This document shows, in pieces, positions 61,958 through 64,000 of a stretch of 64,000 nt of DNA. The notes beneath the pieces are model-generated. The model saw only the letters and a list, made by a program, of their open reading frames with translations, was not told the origin of the DNA and ran no database searches. The stretch lies in assembly GCF_003991135.1 (NCBI RefSeq), contig NZ_CP016379.1, forward strand, positions 2,480,001-2,544,000, in the 5' to 3' direction. The DNA comes from Anoxybacter fermentans (GTDB taxonomy: Bacteria; Bacillota; Halanaerobiia; DY22613). A program made the translations under genes and the position numbers. How positions within the stretch are numbered: the first letter of the stretch is position 1; every line of letters begins with the position of its first letter.

Positions 61958-63721
61958 TTAAATACTAAATTTACTTACAGTTTTCATTAAGCCTTCTGCT
62001 ACTGAACTTAAGTTTTGAGCTGTGGATGCCACCTCTTCTGATGATGCAGTAAGTTCCTCGGAAGATGCTGCTACTTCTTCTGTGGCTGCTGAATTTTCTT
62101 CTGCTACAGCACTTGCACTTTCTACTTTTTCTATTACAATATCTTTTTTATCTACAATTCCTTGCATAGCCTTATATGTTTCTTCCATGTAAGGAGCGAT
62201 TTTTTCTATAGATTCTAATATGTCATCAAAGGATTTTAATGTTTTGCTTAAAATATCTACTTGTTCATTTACAAGACTTTTGACATCATTTGATGTACGG
62301 ATGACTTCATCTGTATCTTTTGCAGTAGATGATACCAAATGTGCAATTTTTTCCGTAGACTGCTTTGATTCTTCAGCAAGTTTTCTTATTTCTTCTGCTA
62401 CTACTGCAAAGCCCCTACCATGTTCTCCTGCCCTTGCTGCCTCGATGGCTGCATTCAGTGCAAGAAGGTTAGTTTGTTCTGATATGGCTGATATAATTTC
62501 TGTTATACCACCTATTTCTTTTACAGAATTTGTTAGCATTTCTACTCTTTCAACTACTATTTCAAAGGCTTTTCTTATATCTTCTATAGATTTTTCCAGT
62601 TTGTCTATTTCTTTTTTGCCTATATCAGCTCTAGATGCAGTGTTTTTGGTTTCATCTGATACATTTTTTAAAGTTTCATATGCATATTCAATGCTACTTG
62701 TTACATCTTTCATTGCATTGGCTATATCTGTTAAATCTTGTGCCTGACTATTTGATCCTTCTGCTACATGCTGCATAGTTGATGCCAATTCCTGTAAAGA
62801 TGCCGACATTTCTTCTGATGCAGCAGAAAGACTTTCTGATTGTGATGATAAATTGTCTGCATTTTCTTTGATTTCACCAACAATTTCCTTTTGTGATAAA
62901 ACCAATTTTTTAAAGCTTTCTTGTATTTTTCCTATTTCATCACTTGATGTAATATCTATGTCTATATTTAGATTACCATTTGCAACTTCTTGCATAATTT
63001 CTGACAATTCGTTAAGTGGATTAAGTTTTCTATTAAGGAACCATATAATAAGTGCAGAACCAACTATTAGATTTATTATTGATATTGTAAGTACGATATT
63101 AAGAACTTTTCTTGCTGGTCTATAAAAGTCTTCATCATAAGCACCAACATTTATAAACCAATCCCAAGGGGCAAAATAAGCAACAGCATTAGTTTTTGGA
63201 CGCATCTCTTTCTCACCGGGATTTTGCCAATAAAAATGTATAATACCATTATTTTTAGGATTTTTACCTTCTTCAATTATAAGATTAACTATATTGTTGC
63301 CTTTTGGATCAACTATTTTAGATATATCTTCTCCTTCTTTATATGGATGCATCATTTCTACTCCTTGGCTATTTATAGCATACATATAAGCCCCTATATT
63401 TAATTCTAATTTATCATTTTGACCTCTAGTTTTTCCGTCTTCCTTTTTAGGGTTTAACATCTTAGATTTAAATATTTCTTGTGCTTCTTCTCTTGTTATT
63501 TTTCCCTCTTGGACTTGTTTTTCTAATGCTTCCATGAAAGCAATACCCATGTTTATTTTATTTTTTAATGCTGTTTCTCCTAAATTTGAAAATGCTTTTT
63601 TAGATACTCTGTAAGTAGCAAAACCTAAAATAGACATACTAATTAAAATTACTGCAACGAACATGAAAACTAATGTTGTTTTAATACTTTTTGCACCTAT
63701 TATTTTTCTTAGTTTTTTCAT
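61958..63721 (-). CDS. Methyl-accepting chemotaxis protein with Cache sensor
   Basis: Receptor of 587 residues: TM1 (about 14-36), an extracellular single-Cache-type domain (about 40-200, with [19 protein letters not shown] and [14 protein letters not shown]), TM2 (about 207-229), HAMP (about 230-285) and a cytoplasmic signalling coiled coil whose tip reads [18 protein letters not shown] then [17 protein letters not shown]. It passes ligand binding to CheA/CheW. GGGAGG precedes the ATG. No other chemotaxis gene is in the window. It lies between two IS256 copies and is AT-rich, so it may be a passenger. Confidence 0.95.
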   Translation of the reverse strand: MKKLRKIIGAKSIKTTLVFMFVAVILISMSILGFATYRVSKKAFSNLGETALKNKINMGIAFMEALEKQVQEGKITREEAQEIFKSKMLNPKKEDGKTRGQNDKLELNIGAYMYAINSQGVEMMHPYKEGEDISKIVDPKGNNIVNLIIEEGKNPKNNGIIHFYWQNPGEKEMRPKTNAVAYFAPWDWFINVGAYDEDFYRPARKVLNIVLTISIINLIVGSALIIWFLNRKLNPLNELSEIMQEVANGNLNIDIDITSSDEIGKIQESFKKLVLSQKEIVGEIKENADNLSSQSESLSAASEEMSASLQELASTMQHVAEGSNSQAQDLTDIANAMKDVTSSIEYAYETLKNVSDETKNTASRADIGKKEIDKLEKSIEDIRKAFEIVVERVEMLTNSVKEIGGITEIISAISEQTNLLALNAAIEAARAGEHGRGFAVVAEEIRKLAEESKQSTEKIAHLVSSTAKDTDEVIRTSNDVKSLVNEQVDILSKTLKSFDDILESIEKIAPYMEETYKAMQGIVDKKDIVIEKVESASAVAEENSAATEEVAASSEELTASSEEVASTAQNLSSVAEGLMKTVSKFSI

Positions 63722-63895
63722 TATCCATATCCTCCCTACACATTTTTAGTCTTTTGAATTTTTATTTTAAATGTTTTATAATAAAAATCATTTGTTAAAT
63801 TTGATTTATCTCCCTTTTTTTCTTAGTAGTGTATAATATTTTGTGTAAATGACTTTTGTGAGATCTCACATTTGTGAGATCTCACATAAATAAAA

Positions 63896-63966
63896 AAGAG
63901 AATCCTCTTTGAAAGGTTGAAGTAATTGTTTGCCAAACAAAAATTTCAACCTAAAGTAGGATTCCA
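63896..63966 (+). promoter_or_regulatory. Leader hairpin of the IS256 transposase gene
   Basis: Long imperfect stem: GAATCCT pairs with AGGATTC, AGGTTGAA with TTCAACCT, and TTGTTTG with CAAACAA at the tip. It ends 4 bases before the ATG and would cover the translation start region. The same structure lies at 60947-61016 in the other copy. Confidence 0.65.
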
Positions 63967-63969
63967 CTT

Positions 63970-64000
63970 ATGAATAGTATACTTCAAAAGTTATTGGCAG
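63970..64000 (+). CDS. IS256-family transposase, first 10 codons
   Basis: ATG at 63970 gives MNSILQKLLA, which matches MNNILQKLLA, the start of the broken copy at 60942. The rest lies beyond the window, so integrity is unknown. Confidence 0.75.
   Translation, partial: MNSILQKLLA

Larger units (their letters stand above)
63829..64000 (+). mobile_element. IS256-family element, 5' end (continues beyond window)
   Basis: Begins with the terminal repeat GTGTATAATATTTTGTGTAAAT (63830-63851), has two copies of the palindrome TGTGAGATCTCACA (63857-63870, 63873-63886), then a large leader hairpin and the transposase start. It is oriented opposite to the copy at 60239-61066. Confidence 0.82.

Overview
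This window looks like chromosome from an outer-membrane-bearing (diderm) member of the Firmicutes, probably Halanaerobiales or a near relative. The placement is an inference. It rests on low-GC genes with strong AGGAGG-type ribosome binding sites, a lipid A set that uses LpxI instead of LpxH, Lpt transport genes, and an OmpM-type porin that starts with an S-layer-homology domain. No rRNA, tRNA or CRISPR array was recognised.

Layout. (1) 1-8844, minus strand: sugar-nucleotide and polysaccharide genes (manA cut by the window edge, an Asp/Glu racemase, an O-antigen ligase-like protein, two Wzz-type chain-length proteins, pgi, galE). (2) 8917-12815: a mobile-element pile-up made of a broken IS3 element, an IS1380 remnant, an intact IS110 element with a candidate bridge RNA, and a truncated capD. 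(3) 12974-24774: a strikingly AT-rich block for surface glycan synthesis. It holds a MurJ-like flippase, glycerol-3-phosphate cytidylyltransferase, LicD, a Wzy-like polymerase, two glycosyltransferases, the capE-capF-capG route to UDP-L-FucNAc, a 4-reductase and an initiating sugar transferase. (4) 24775-26532: gene wreckage. (5) 26533-35048: resident envelope genes (CapD, Wza-like exporter, LptD-like barrel, a second barrel, OmpM). (6) 35813-50944: the lipopolysaccharide core block (YqgF-like, DUF3084, LptF/G, LptB, LptA, LptC, galU, three LpxB-family proteins, MsbA, a GT2 enzyme, LpxI, LpxA, FabZ and a frameshifted lpxC). (7) 51060-54570: an ABC ATPase and an unrecognised 1+3-TM membrane protein. 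(8) 54992-60065: a plus-strand cluster of unknown function (lipoprotein, duplicated small membrane protein, secreted protein, TolC-like protein). (9) 60239-64000: two oppositely oriented IS256 copies around a chemotaxis receptor.

How the genes fit together. Lipid A is built by LpxC, LpxA, LpxI and LpxB and flipped by MsbA. The glycan block makes repeat units that the MurJ-like protein, Wzy, Wzz and the ligase could flip, polymerise, size and attach. LptB, LptF/G, LptC, LptA and the LptD-like barrel could carry LPS to the surface.

The least explained signals are: the closed-stem RNA just upstream of the IS110 recombinase; a 220-bp inverted-repeat element family with target duplications and an in-window filled/empty site pair; the 1+3-TM protein with its ATPase; the secreted/TolC-like cluster with scarred duplications; and the one-base frameshift in lpxC.
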